A DNA stretch of 64,000 nucleotides from an uncultured Lachnospiraceae bacterium (GTDB lineage: Bacteria > Bacillota > Clostridia > Lachnospirales > Lachnospiraceae), in NCBI GenBank assembly GCA_944381635.1, contig CALWLY010000008.1:1-64000 (forward strand), given 5' to 3'. Positions 14,261 through 23,322 of this stretch are shown here, in pieces. The notes below the pieces were generated by a model. The model did no database searches and was not told the DNA's origin. It was given only the letters and a program-made list of their open reading frames with translations. The position numbers and the translations under genes are program-made. Each line of letters opens with the position of its first letter. Position 1 is the first letter of the stretch.

Positions 14261-16279
14261 TTATGGTGTTGTCAGATAATTGGTGACAGCATAAACGGTC
14301 TGTCCGTTCCATTCAAGTCTTGACCAGCCTTTATCACTGATTCCCGTGCGGACAAGAACCTCTCCGTTTTTTAATTCTCCCAAAACCGAAGATTCCGCTC
14401 CGGTGGTGGGCACATTTCTTAAGTTTGTCACTTCTTTTGCTGTCACCTGATCGTTTACCGCCCTGAAATTCATACCCGCTTCCGGATTTGAAACGGTCGG
14501 CGTTTCCTGCGCCTTGTAGTTCATATCGGTGGCAAGATAACTGGAAACCGCATAGACGGTCTGCCCGTTTACGGTCAGCCTTGACCAGCCCGTATCCTTA
14601 TTGATTCCGGTACGCACCACCGCTTCTCCGTATTTCAGCTGTCCTACCACTTTGGAATCGCTGCCGGTGCCCGGTATATCTCTTAAATTTGTCACTTCTT
14701 TCGCGGTAACCGCCTCATTGACCACAGTGAAACTCATTCCCACTCCGTCGTCCGTGCCTGCAGCTTCCCCGGTCTGAGCCTGAGCAGTTTCCGGATTTGT
14801 CTGTCCGTCTGCAGTTTGTGTATTGTTTTGACTGCCCTCCGAAACCTCCTGAGAGCCATCTTCCTCACCGGAAACTGGAGACTGGTAATTCATATCTGTC
14901 GTAAGATAACTGCTCACTGCGTACAGTTTCTGCCCCTGATAAATCACTCTGGAAAATCCGTTGCTTCCAATTCCTGTCCGCTGTACGGTATCGCCGTTCT
15001 TTAATACCGCGATTACTTCACTGCCGTCTGTTGTGGGAAGATTTCTCAAATTTGTCTCTATTTTTGCGGTTACTGTATCATTCACCTCTGTGAAATTCAG
15101 TCCAACTTCCGGATTGGCCTCCACAATTTCCGCCGGTGTGGGATCTTTGGGAGCAGCCTCCTGACTGTATCCAAAATATGCCACATTTACATCCACTTTT
15201 CCGGAAATTCCTGCCACCTCGCCCTGGCTGGTATACTGCCACATATCATGATTTCCGCTGTAACTTGATTTTGCGGTCTCCGGATAAGGTTTGTCCGGAT
15301 ACTGGGATACCCATACTTTATACTTGCTGCCTAGCATATCCATATCCCACTGAGCGTTTCCCTCCATCTCATTTCGGGAGGCGTAAAACATAGGCGTATA
15401 TCCGGCTGCCTGCACCGTATCCAGAAATGCCGCCGCAATATTGCTTCGTTCCTCTTTGCTAAGACTGTACTGCCTGCTGTCCGGAGACTGGAAATCTTCA
15501 CAGTTATAGGCTACCGGATAAGTAATGCTATATTTGGAAATAAACTGATTCACCCAGGAAGCTTCCTCTTTAGCCTCCTGCTCGTTCACCGCTGAAGAGA
15601 AAAAGTAGGCTCCTGTTTTGATTCCGGCTTTCTGCGCTTCCTGCAGGTTATAACGGGCTCCGGGATCCTCATAAATCAGTCCTGACACTTTTGTGCGGTA
15701 TCCCACACGAACCATGGCAAAATCCACACCTGCTTCTTTTACTTTCTGCCAGTCAATGGTTCCCTGATATTTGGAAACATCGATGCCAAGGGTAAGATCC
15801 GCAGTTTCTCCCGGGGCTTTCTCTACTGTGCTCACATCCACAGCGGCACCGCTGCCTTCTCCGGTGTTTGTCTTAGTGGAAGTCTGAGGATCTTCCTCAT
15901 CTTCCATACTCCCCACATCCGCGGCTATTACGGTCCCTTCCTCGAAAGCAGCTTCCACCGAGCTTTCCTGAACTTCTGTTTCCTCTGCAGCCGTACTTTC
16001 TTCTGCCGCACTTTCCGTCTCAGCGCTCTCCGTAACCTCTGCACTTTTTGTCTCACCCGCAGCGCCGGTTTCTTCCGAACCATCTGTGCCAAACAGGATC
16101 ACCGCCAGCACAACGATCAGAATCACTGCCACGGCAACTGCTGCCGCTATCACAGGAAGCTGCAGGTTTCCCCCTCTCCCATGTTTCCTTCTTCTGTTTC
16201 TATGCCTTTTCCCACCTTTTCCTGTGGAAGTGTGATGTGTATAACCATTCTCCGATTTCGGATATTCCTGCCGTGCCAT
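14261..16279 (-). CDS. Membrane-anchored GH25 lysozyme with three SH3b-like repeats
   Basis: This predicted muramidase has 672 aa from ATG 16279 (GGGGAGAAAGGT upstream). In order: a basic cytoplasmic tail with RHRNRRRKHGR, one membrane helix (about 42-65), an acidic Glu/Thr/Ser linker (about 65-160), a GH25 domain (about 165-360, LTLGIDVSKYQGTIDW onward), and three repeats of about 70 aa containing TNLRNLPTT-like cores and a YAVSSYL-like end. The usual GH25 strand motif DxE appears as PVAYNCED, so the first acid is replaced by Asn while the Glu remains. Activity is likely but not certain. A TTGACA/TACAAT promoter lies just upstream. Confidence 0.9.
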   Translation of the reverse strand: MARQEYPKSENGYTHHTSTGKGGKRHRNRRRKHGRGGNLQLPVIAAAVAVAVILIVVLAVILFGTDGSEETGAAGETKSAEVTESAETESAAEESTAAEETEVQESSVEAAFEEGTVIAADVGSMEDEEDPQTSTKTNTGEGSGAAVDVSTVEKAPGETADLTLGIDVSKYQGTIDWQKVKEAGVDFAMVRVGYRTKVSGLIYEDPGARYNLQEAQKAGIKTGAYFFSSAVNEQEAKEEASWVNQFISKYSITYPVAYNCEDFQSPDSRQYSLSKEERSNIAAAFLDTVQAAGYTPMFYASRNEMEGNAQWDMDMLGSKYKVWVSQYPDKPYPETAKSSYSGNHDMWQYTSQGEVAGISGKVDVNVAYFGYSQEAAPKDPTPAEIVEANPEVGLNFTEVNDTVTAKIETNLRNLPTTDGSEVIAVLKNGDTVQRTGIGSNGFSRVIYQGQKLYAVSSYLTTDMNYQSPVSGEEDGSQEVSEGSQNNTQTADGQTNPETAQAQTGEAAGTDDGVGMSFTVVNEAVTAKEVTNLRDIPGTGSDSKVVGQLKYGEAVVRTGINKDTGWSRLTVNGQTVYAVSSYLATDMNYKAQETPTVSNPEAGMNFRAVNDQVTAKEVTNLRNVPTTGAESSVLGELKNGEVLVRTGISDKGWSRLEWNGQTVYAVTNYLTTP

Positions 16280-16342
16280 ACCTTTCTCCCCTTTGAACAT
16301 TTTCTTTCCGTACTTTTGGTATTCTTTATTCTTACAATTGTA

Positions 16343-16372
16343 ATTGTACGTCTGTAAAAAGATACTTGTCAA
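16343..16372 (-). promoter_or_regulatory. Promoter of the GH25 lysozyme gene
   Basis: On the minus strand TTGACA (16372-16367) and TACAAT (16348-16343) are 18 nt apart, about 65 nt before the ATG. Confidence 0.75.
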
Positions 16373-16440
16373 TTTAATGTTTTCTTAAGAATAAACACGC
16401 AAATACAGGCTTTTCCGGCATTTTCGCTGAAAGTGTGCAC

Positions 16441-16566
16441 CTCGCGCACACTCGCGCCGAGCGCGGCTACTGTCAGGCAATGTCTGCTTTCCGAGCGAGT
16501 GCGCATCCACAGCGGAACGTCTTTTTTGTACACCAGGAAAGAAACTTTCCTGGTGTACAAAAAGAA
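16441..16566 (+). repeat. CATCCACAGCGGA/terminator palindrome element, copy A
   Basis: GCGCATCCACAGCGGAACGT (16501-16520) leads into a palindrome at 16521-16564: CTTTTTTGTACACCAGGAAAG, loop AAA, then the complement ending in AAAAAG. The stem is about 20 bp and has T and A runs at the two ends, so it could terminate transcription in both directions. The preceding 60 nt also resemble copy B at 39508 (shared GCGCC and TGTCAGGCAAT-like segments). Confidence 0.85.
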
Positions 16567-16622
16567 AAACCCGGCAGGCACACATCTTCCGGTGCGCCTG
16601 TCAGGTTTACTGTCTTGCTTCT

Positions 16623-16686
16623 CTTTTACAGAATAGGAAATTTTATTTTCTATTCTGTAAAAAAGACGATAAATCGCACTGCGGCA
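16623..16686 (-). repeat. Related palindrome element, copy A', convergent with copy A
   Basis: On the minus strand GCCGCAGTGCGATTTATCGT precedes CTTTTTT and a hairpin (TACAGAATAG paired with CTATTCTGTA; 16623-16665). It matches copy D at 37601-37694 and faces copy A, 57 nt away. It serves as a plausible ddh terminator. The remaining 16687-16833 sequence holds a GGATGC/GCATCC hairpin and no gene. Confidence 0.8.
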
Positions 16687-16833
16687 AAGGGAAATTGGAT
16701 GCTTACGCATCCCGCCGCAGGCGGAGAATCTCGCATTGCGAGATTTTTTCTTATTTTCGAGCTTTTGGCATGGATGAACACAAAGAGACATATGCCTCAG
16801 GTGATGCGGCTCCCCTATTATGCTCAAAACAGA

Positions 16834-17820
16834 TTACAGTAAATGAGCTCTCAGCTCTTCTCCGCTCTTTTCAGACAGATAAGCCGGTGCAACATCAAAT
16901 ACTGTCTTGCAGCCGCTCATACCTTCTTTGTTCATGCGATAAGCTGCTCTTGCATATGCCACGATAACGGAAGCAGTGAATTCCGGATTGGAATCCAGAT
17001 TCAGGCTGTATTCGATTACATGGTTATGCTCCTGATTCCAGCCGGTTTTTCCGGAACGGATCACGCAGCCGCCATGAGGAAGTCCGCTGTGATTTGCTTT
17101 CATCTCTTCTTCTGTGATGAAGTGAACTGTGGTGTCATAATCGGAAAAATAGTTGGGCATTGTCTTGATTTCTTCTTCGATTCTTGCCTTATCTGCCCCT
17201 TCTTCCGCTACCACGAAGCATTCTCTTGTATGTTTTTCTCTTGTGGAAAGTTCCGGATTTTTACCCGCACGAACTGCTTCCAAAGCCGCAGGCACCGGGA
17301 TTGTGTACTGTCTTGCATCTTTTACACCTTCAATACGGCGCACTGCATCAGAATGTCCCTGGCTGACACCTTTTCCCCAGAATGTATAGTCGTTGCCTTC
17401 TCTTAAGATCACATTCGCATACAGACGATTTAAAGAGAACATACCCGGATCCCAGCCTACGGAAATAATTCCTACTTTTCCGGACTGTTTTGCCGCTTCG
17501 TCTACCTGTGCGAAATGCTCTGGAATCTTTGCATGGGTGTCAAAACTGTCTACCACGTTGAACATGGATGCATACTTGGGAGTCTGAACCGGAAGATCTG
17601 TTGCACTTCCGCCGCACAGAATCAGTACGTCGATAGAGTCTTTCATCTTTTCCATCTCATCAACAGGATATACTTTCACGCCTTCTGTCAAAATTTTCAC
17701 ATCATCCGGATTACGTCTTGTGAAAACAGCTGCCAGTTCCATATCCGGATTCTGTTTGATGGCGCACTCCACTCCTCTTCCAAGGTTTCCGTAACCTAAA
17801 ATACCAATTTTAATGCTCAT
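16834..17820 (-). CDS. ddh: meso-Diaminopimelate dehydrogenase
   Basis: Ddh reductively aminates L-2-amino-6-oxopimelate to meso-DAP with NADPH, a one-step branch of lysine and peptidoglycan precursor synthesis. The 328-aa length is exactly typical. The Rossmann motif is ILGYGNLGRGVE (8-19), and family blocks CGGSATDLP, SVGWDPGMFSLNR, GKGVSQGHSDAVRRI and HGGCVIRSG are all present. AGAGGAGTGATATT precedes ATG. It appears monocistronic. Confidence 0.97.
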   Translation of the reverse strand: MSIKIGILGYGNLGRGVECAIKQNPDMELAAVFTRRNPDDVKILTEGVKVYPVDEMEKMKDSIDVLILCGGSATDLPVQTPKYASMFNVVDSFDTHAKIPEHFAQVDEAAKQSGKVGIISVGWDPGMFSLNRLYANVILREGNDYTFWGKGVSQGHSDAVRRIEGVKDARQYTIPVPAALEAVRAGKNPELSTREKHTRECFVVAEEGADKARIEEEIKTMPNYFSDYDTTVHFITEEEMKANHSGLPHGGCVIRSGKTGWNQEHNHVIEYSLNLDSNPEFTASVIVAYARAAYRMNKEGMSGCKTVFDVAPAYLSEKSGEELRAHLL

Positions 17821-17991
17821 AATATCACTCCTCTTTCTTCTTTCCTGACTGCTGCGTGCAGCCCGGAGCGTATTGATAGTAATTCTCTGTATTCCTACAG
17901 GTCCGGAAACATTTTACCACAAAATATTCCTTTAGAAAATACTTTTCTGCAGTATTAGACTCTGAAACGTTCCTGGGTGCGCCTCATTTCA

Positions 17992-18786
17992 TCACTCTCC
18001 CGCAACAGCCAGCTCTGCTGCCATTTCTGCCAGTTCTTCCGGCTGCATGGTAAGGTCAAAGCCTACAAAATCATAGCTTAAGCCGTTATATTCAAACTGA
18101 CAGTTGTAGCTTACAGTTTCCTCCACTTCTGAAGTTCCGTAGGCAAAAACAAGACTTCCCTCCTCTTCCGCCTGAATATCTTCCGCTGTTTTTTCATAGT
18201 CAGCCGGCACAAATTTATGGTTTATTTTTGTCACCGTCAAAGGTATGCCGGATTTTTCGCCTTCCCATATGGTCGTTACTCCTTTCGCCTCTTCTCCGGA
18301 AGCTTCATATCCGCGGGGCTGATTCATAAAAACGGTTATATCCTGGGAACCGTCTGTGTAGGTAAGCTGAATATCGGTATAGCTTCCCAGCGCATTTCCA
18401 TCCTGATCATAATCACTGTTTTCCCCAGGAGTGGCGGATTCAAACTGAAAGCCGTTTGAAAATGTTTCCAAAGAAGGGAACTCAAATCCCACCTCTTTCT
18501 CCATCTCTGCTACTTTGTCATAATCTTTCACCATGTCGTTCAAAGAAGAATGACCTACTGTACTTGCCAGCTGTCCTGCTGCCACCGCCGTCACAGAACC
18601 AAGTAAAGCCACTGCCACTGCTGCTACTGCCACCTTTTTCATCGTAAATAATTTCATACTTTTTCCCCTTCCTGCACTTTGAATGCGTCTGTCAATTTCT
18701 GCTTTCATATCCGAAGGAACGGCAATATTTTCCGCTTCCGTCCGGAACCATTCTGTTATTTTCTGATCTGTTTCTCTTTTCTTCAT
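17992..18786 (-). CDS. Putative anti-sigma factor, single-pass membrane protein
   Basis: The protein (264 aa) has a short cytoplasmic N-terminal region that may bind sigma (MKKRETDQKITEWFRTEAEN), one membrane helix (about 48-70, VAVAAVAVALLGSVTAVAAG) and an acidic extracytoplasmic domain of about 190 aa rich in Tyr and Glu. The extracytoplasmic part resembles DUF4367-like sensor regions, but I do not recognise it firmly. Its ATG overlaps the sigma factor stop codon (ATGA), so the two are translationally coupled, as expected for a sigma/anti-sigma pair. The frame extends to 18906 but that part overlaps the sigma gene. Confidence 0.8.
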   Translation of the reverse strand: MKKRETDQKITEWFRTEAENIAVPSDMKAEIDRRIQSAGRGKSMKLFTMKKVAVAAVAVALLGSVTAVAAGQLASTVGHSSLNDMVKDYDKVAEMEKEVGFEFPSLETFSNGFQFESATPGENSDYDQDGNALGSYTDIQLTYTDGSQDITVFMNQPRGYEASGEEAKGVTTIWEGEKSGIPLTVTKINHKFVPADYEKTAEDIQAEEEGSLVFAYGTSEVEETVSYNCQFEYNGLSYDFVGFDLTMQPEELAEMAAELAVAGE

Positions 18787-19364
18787 ACTCCGCTCCCATC
18801 TGATAAACCATTTTTGCATACCCAGTAAAGTTCCTCTTCCTTCAAACTTTTTTCCAGCCTCTTTCTTGCCGTATGCAATCTGGATTTTACGGTTCCTTCC
18901 AAACACCCGGTAATTCCCGCGATTTCCTTTGTGGAAAACTCGTTGAAATAATACAGGATCACAATGCTTCTGTGCTTTTCATCCAGGTTTTCCACCGCCT
19001 GTCGGATTTTTTCCCGCTCCTCTTTCTGAAGCAGACCTGTAAGGGAATCGCCCTCGCCTGCCTTGTCTGCACGGATTGCTATGTCTTCATCCGGCACCTC
19101 CCGCTTTCCCGCGCTGCCTTTTTTCCAGGCAAGCCTGGTCAGAATCCGATAAAACCAGCTTCTAAAACCGGACGTCTCTCTAAGCTGTCTGATATGCAGA
19201 TACACCTGAACAAAAGTTTCCTGTACGATGTCCTCCGCATCCGCTCTGTTCCCAGTCATAAAAACCGCTGTTCGGTATGCCTGATTCTGATACAGCTGGT
19301 ACAGCTGTTCAAAGGCTTCTCGATCTCCCCTCTTAAATTGTTCTACCAGTTCCTGTTCCTTCAA
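18783..19364 (-). CDS. ECF-family RNA polymerase sigma factor
   Basis: This 193-aa extracytoplasmic-function sigma factor has region 2 (about 20-85, DAEDIVQETFVQVYLHI and WFYRILTRLAWKK) and region 4 (about 125-175, LDEKHRSIVILYYFNEFST followed by the KEIAGI and GTVKSRLHTARKRL helix-turn-helix). It recruits RNA polymerase to stress- or envelope-responsive promoters. Translation starts at TTG with AGAGGA upstream, a weak start that would keep levels low. The membrane protein downstream is probably its anti-sigma factor. Neighbouring wall hydrolases are possible targets; this is inference only. Confidence 0.92.
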   Translation of the reverse strand: MKEQELVEQFKRGDREAFEQLYQLYQNQAYRTAVFMTGNRADAEDIVQETFVQVYLHIRQLRETSGFRSWFYRILTRLAWKKGSAGKREVPDEDIAIRADKAGEGDSLTGLLQKEEREKIRQAVENLDEKHRSIVILYYFNEFSTKEIAGITGCLEGTVKSRLHTARKRLEKSLKEEELYWVCKNGLSDGSGV

Positions 19365-19507
19365 GGGTTTTTCCTCTTTTCTTTTATTTCTTGCAGCAAG
19401 AAGGGTACCTCTTTCCTGCTGCCTGGTTTTTGATGCATCTGTCTATAAGAGCCAGACAACACCCGAATGGTTCACAAAAAAATAAATTTTATTCCCGTCA
19501 TTAAAAA

Positions 19508-19532
19508 AGCACCGATTGTGAAAACCAGTGCT
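19508..19532 (-). terminator. Terminator of the Amidase_2 gene
   Basis: On the minus strand AGCACTGGTT pairs with AATCGGTGCT (two wobbles) and is followed by TTTTTT. Confidence 0.8.
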
Positions 19533-19558
19533 CTTATCCTAATCTATCAATCACCCTT

Positions 19559-20575
19559 TTAAGCATTGACCGCATAAGTTTCTACGTCTTTCAACAATTT
19601 CTCCCAGCTTCCTTCCTGCTCCACATAATATTTCGGGCAGAGTTTGCCGCTGGCGTCATAGTGGCGCAGAACATCTTCCGTTGTGAGGTTGTATTCCCCC
19701 ATCAGCCATGCAGTCAGAGCAAGCAGTGACTGATAAGTTTCCTGCGTAAACTGCCCGCTCTCATCCAGGTAGCAGCATTCAATGGAAACCGAATCATAAT
19801 TATGTTCTTTCACCGCGTACGCAATTTCATCCAGTGGAATACACTGGATGATCTTGCCGTCATATCCTATAACAAAATGTGCGCTGGCAGAAGTTTCTCC
19901 TGTTGCTGCCAGATTTTCAAAATAGCTGCGGTTCTGCTCTGCGCTTGTCCCTTTATTGGCGGTGTAATGTATGAATATGTTATTTACATCTGTCAGCGCC
20001 TCTCCCGGTCTGGAATACGGGTTCGGCGTCAAAAAAGCTTCTTCTATTTCAGGCTTGGGCACCTGATTTACATCCTGGATCACTCCCATTCCCACTTCAG
20101 ACAGGATTCCCTTTCCTTCTCCCTCCACATGGGAAAAAATATAGCTGCCTATTTTAAAAAGTCCAACTCCAAGCAATATAACCAGTGTAATTCCGATTGC
20201 TGCCACAATTCCTCTTACCAGCATCACCCTTCGTCTCCGACGTTTTCTGCGCTGCATGCGAGCCTGTCTCTCGCCGGCCTCATTTTTACGGAGCATTTCA
20301 ATATGCTGAGTCCTTACAATCCTTTCTTCCCCGTCTTCCAATGGCCTCTGTCTGACAGTTCTTCTTACCGGAACAGACTCCGCATTCACTGCTCTTCGTT
20401 CTTCTCTTACCGTCCTTGTCCTCTCTTCACGGGTTTCGAATTCCCAGTTTTTCATAAGCTGTTGGTTCCTTCTTTGATAAGCGGAAAAATTCACCATATT
20501 GGAATTTTTTTGCCGAACTGTATTTTTTTCCTCTTCATACGGGATGAAATTTCTATTCTTCTGTACTCTTTCCAT
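19559..20575 (-). CDS. Membrane-anchored N-acetylmuramoyl-L-alanine amidase (Amidase_2/PGRP fold)
   Basis: This 338-aa protein has a long basic cytoplasmic tail (about 1-115, Arg/Glu-rich, ending QRRKRRRRR), one membrane helix (about 117-143) and an extracellular Amidase_2 domain (about 195-330). Zinc-site histidines are visible in NIFIHYTANKGTS and LRHYDASGKLCPKYY, and SASAHFVIGYDGKIIQ is typical of the fold. It should cleave the MurNAc-Ala bond near the membrane. GAAGGCAG precedes ATG. It is a single gene with its own terminator. Confidence 0.9.
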   Translation of the reverse strand: MERVQKNRNFIPYEEEKNTVRQKNSNMVNFSAYQRRNQQLMKNWEFETREERTRTVREERRAVNAESVPVRRTVRQRPLEDGEERIVRTQHIEMLRKNEAGERQARMQRRKRRRRRVMLVRGIVAAIGITLVILLGVGLFKIGSYIFSHVEGEGKGILSEVGMGVIQDVNQVPKPEIEEAFLTPNPYSRPGEALTDVNNIFIHYTANKGTSAEQNRSYFENLAATGETSASAHFVIGYDGKIIQCIPLDEIAYAVKEHNYDSVSIECCYLDESGQFTQETYQSLLALTAWLMGEYNLTTEDVLRHYDASGKLCPKYYVEQEGSWEKLLKDVETYAVNA

Positions 20576-20893
20576 TCTGCCTTCGTCCTTTCTTAGTCAA
20601 AATTTTATCTTCCGTGATTGTTTCCTGTCTCAAAACAACGGCATCCTATGCGAAAAGCAGGACTCTTTCATTTTGTCATCATACTATTTAGATATTTTAA
20701 CTGACAAAAAAGTTTATTTTAGAGAATAAAATCTTAAGTTTTTTTAAATCCTTCCATTTTTTTCAGATTTCTGGACAAAAAAATCCCTTTCCCTTATACT
20801 GAATTCATCGGGACAGAAAACAAAATCCCCCAAGGCGGTTTTCATCCCGTATGCCGACACTGAACTTTAAGAATTACTAAAAGGAGAACACCT
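20576..20893 (+). promoter_or_regulatory. mscL promoter and leader
   Basis: TGGACA (20772-20777) and TATACT (20795-20800) are 17 nt apart and should drive mscL. The leader of about 85 nt contains an inverted repeat, CGGGA-CA-GAAAAC with GTTTTC-AT-CCCG (20809-20850), and then AAAGGAG before ATG. The earlier part of the interval holds no gene that I can support. Confidence 0.6.
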
Positions 20894-21307
20894 ATGAAAA
20901 AATTTTTAAAAGAATTTGAGAAATTTGCCCTGCGCGGCAACGTAATGGACCTGGCTGTAGGCGTTATTATCGGAGCTTCTTTTCAGTCTATTGTCAACTC
21001 CCTGGTCAACGACGTGATTTCTCCCATCATCGGCCTTTTCGCCAAAACCGATTTGTCCTATCTTTCCTTCACCATAAGAGATGTGGAAATAAAATACGGT
21101 TCCTTTCTGACTGCAGTCATCAACTTTCTCATCATGGCTTTTGTGATTTTCGTGTTTGTAAAAGCCATCAATAAGCTTCAAAATCTGGGGCAACGAAAAA
21201 ATAAAAAAATGGTGGCCGCAACCACCAAAAAATGCCCTTACTGCCAGAGCGATATTTCTGTGAAGGCAATACGATGCCCGTTCTGCACTTCCGATCTGGA
21301 TGAATGA
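20894..21307 (+). CDS. mscL: Large-conductance mechanosensitive channel with C-terminal zinc ribbon
   Basis: MscL opens under membrane tension to release solutes during osmotic downshock. Of 137 aa, residues 1-100 match the family: amphipathic N-helix, TM1 (about 15-45, LRGNVMDLAVGVIIG), periplasmic loop and TM2 (about 70-92). Instead of the usual cytoplasmic helical bundle alone, the tail carries two CxxC knuckles, Cys114/Cys117 and Cys128/Cys131 (KKCPYCQSDIS, IRCPFCTSDL), a zinc-ribbon signature. This may tie gating or assembly to metal or redox state. AAAGGAG precedes ATG. Confidence 0.95.
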   Translation: MKKFLKEFEKFALRGNVMDLAVGVIIGASFQSIVNSLVNDVISPIIGLFAKTDLSYLSFTIRDVEIKYGSFLTAVINFLIMAFVIFVFVKAINKLQNLGQRKNKKMVAATTKKCPYCQSDISVKAIRCPFCTSDLDE

Positions 21308-21323
21308 ATAAAGTTTTACATAC

Positions 21324-21355
21324 AAAAAAGTGTGCACCGAGATGCACACTTTTTT
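21324..21355. terminator. Bidirectional terminator between mscL and aspS
   Basis: AAAAAAGTGTGCA and TGCACACTTTTTT form a 13-bp stem with a 6-nt loop, giving a U-tract on either strand for the convergent genes. Confidence 0.92.
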
Positions 21356-21367
21356 ATGTTTCAAGGC

Positions 21368-23170
21368 TTAAGCCTCTTCTTTCTCTTCCTTCAATGCCAG
21401 GGCAATTTCCAGCTCTTCCAGCTGTTTTTCATCTACACGGTCAGGCGCATTGGTCATCAGACAGGAAGCATCCTTTACTTTCGGGAAAGCGATAACTTCA
21501 CGGATATTATCTGCTCCGGTCAGAAGCATAACAAGACGATCCAGACCATATGCCAGTCCTGCGTGAGGCGGAACTCCGTATTTGAAAGCGTCTAACAGGA
21601 AGCCGAACTGTTCCTGCGCTCTTTCTTTTGTAAATCCAAGAGCTTCAAACATTCTTTCCTGAACATCATTCTGGAAAATACGCACACTTCCGCCGCCAAG
21701 TTCTGTACCGTTTAATACAATGTCGTATGCCTTTGCGCGAACTTTTCCCGGATCTGTCTCCAGCATGGGAAGGTCCTCTTCCATCGGCATAGTGAAAGGA
21801 TGGTGCATTGCCATATAGCGGTTTTCCTCTTCGCTCCACTCAAACTGCGGGAACTCTACCACCCAGAGGAAATTGAACTTGCTGTGATCGATCAGACCCA
21901 TCTGCTCGCCCAGTTCCAGACGCAGAGCACCCAGAACGCTCCAAACAATATTTGTCTTATCTGCAGCAAACAAAAGCAGGTCGCCGGGCTGTCCGTCCAT
22001 AGCGCCAACCAGTGCCTGAAGCTGTTCTTCTGTCATAAATTTTGCAAAGGAAGACTTGTAGGTGCCGTCTTCCTGTACAGCCAGATAAGCCAGTCCTTTT
22101 GCGCCGTAGCCTTTTGCAAATTCTACCAGCGCGTCAATTTTCTTGCGGGGCATACCTGCCTGTCCTTTGGCATTGATACCTCTTACAGAGCCGCCGTTTT
22201 CAAGAGCGCCGGTAAATACGCCGAATCCACAGCCTGCCACTACATCGGAAACATCCACAAGTTCCATGCCGAAACGGGTATCCGGTTTATCGGAACCGTA
22301 ACGATTCATGGCATCGATCCATTTCATGCGGGGCAAAGGCAATTCGATATCCAGTCCGATCGCTTCCTTGCATACACGTTTTAAGAGTCTTTCGTTTACA
22401 TCAATAACATCATCCACATCCACAAAAGAAAGCTCCATGTCCACCTGTGTGAATTCCGGCTGTCTGTCCGCACGCAGATCCTCGTCGCGGAAACATTTTG
22501 CCACCTGGAAATAACGGTCATAACCGGAACACATCAACAGCTGTTTAAAGATCTGCGGAGACTGGGGAAGCGCATAGAAACATCCCGGATGCACACGGCT
22601 GGGAACCAGATAATCTCTCGCACCTTCCGGTGTGGATTTTGTCAGAATCGGTGTCTCGATTTCCAGGAACCCTTCTTCGGTTAAAAAGCTGCGGATGGAA
22701 GCCACGATTTTGCTTCTCAAAATAATTTTGCTCTGGATATCCGGTCTTCTCAAATCCAGATAACGATATTTCAGACGCAGCTCTTCCTTTGTCTTGGAAT
22801 CTGCCTCAATAGGAAACGGCGGTGTCAGTGCTTCTGAAAGAATGCGGACCTGTGTCGCGCGCACTTCGATTTCACCGGTTGCCAGATTTTCATTGACTGC
22901 TCCGGCTCTCTTCTCCACTTTACCTACAACTGCAACGACAAACTCACTTCTGAGCTTTTCCGCTTTTGCGAAGTTTTCCGCACCGCAGTCACTCTCTTCA
23001 AAAATAATCTGCAGAAGTCCGGAACGGTCTCTTAAGTCCACGAAAATAATACCGCCCTTGTTTCTCTGCTTCTGCACCCATCCCATAACGGTGACGGTCT
23101 GTCCTACATTTGCGGTGGAAAGTTCACCGCAGCGGCAGGTTCTCTTTAAACCTTTCATTGTCTCAGCCAT
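21368..23170 (-). CDS. aspS: Aspartate-tRNA ligase
   Basis: AspRS charges tRNA-Asp in the cytoplasm. The 600-aa protein has the N-terminal OB anticodon-binding domain (about 15-105), the class II core with motif 2 ([16 protein letters not shown]) and motif 3 ([15 protein letters not shown]), and a bacterial GAD insertion between them. Length and layout are standard. AGAGGAAAGAT precedes ATG. It follows hisS in the same direction, separated by 152 nt containing a composite hairpin. Confidence 0.98.
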   Translation of the reverse strand: MAETMKGLKRTCRCGELSTANVGQTVTVMGWVQKQRNKGGIIFVDLRDRSGLLQIIFEESDCGAENFAKAEKLRSEFVVAVVGKVEKRAGAVNENLATGEIEVRATQVRILSEALTPPFPIEADSKTKEELRLKYRYLDLRRPDIQSKIILRSKIVASIRSFLTEEGFLEIETPILTKSTPEGARDYLVPSRVHPGCFYALPQSPQIFKQLLMCSGYDRYFQVAKCFRDEDLRADRQPEFTQVDMELSFVDVDDVIDVNERLLKRVCKEAIGLDIELPLPRMKWIDAMNRYGSDKPDTRFGMELVDVSDVVAGCGFGVFTGALENGGSVRGINAKGQAGMPRKKIDALVEFAKGYGAKGLAYLAVQEDGTYKSSFAKFMTEEQLQALVGAMDGQPGDLLLFAADKTNIVWSVLGALRLELGEQMGLIDHSKFNFLWVVEFPQFEWSEEENRYMAMHHPFTMPMEEDLPMLETDPGKVRAKAYDIVLNGTELGGGSVRIFQNDVQERMFEALGFTKERAQEQFGFLLDAFKYGVPPHAGLAYGLDRLVMLLTGADNIREVIAFPKVKDASCLMTNAPDRVDEKQLEELEIALALKEEKEEA

Positions 23171-23224
23171 ATCTTTCCTCTCATTCCGCCGCCTTCGCGG
23201 CCATCTGTAAATGTATCTTGATCA

Positions 23225-23291
23225 CGCATACGCTGCCTTAGCACCAAGTCCGCTGCTATCTGAAAAGACTTGGTCTCAGGTTTTGTATGCG
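23225..23291 (-). promoter_or_regulatory. Composite hairpin in the hisS-aspS interval
   Basis: Nested inverted repeats pair CGCATAC (23225-23231) with GTATGCG (23285-23291) and ACCAAGTC (23243-23250) with GACTTGGT (23267-23274). CCTTAG/CTCAGG add partial pairing between the two blocks. It lies in the leader of aspS. No T-box consensus is present, so the function is unknown. Confidence 0.6.
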
Positions 23292-23322
23292 CTCTTCCGA
23301 CCAAATGATTTCCGCAGTTTCT

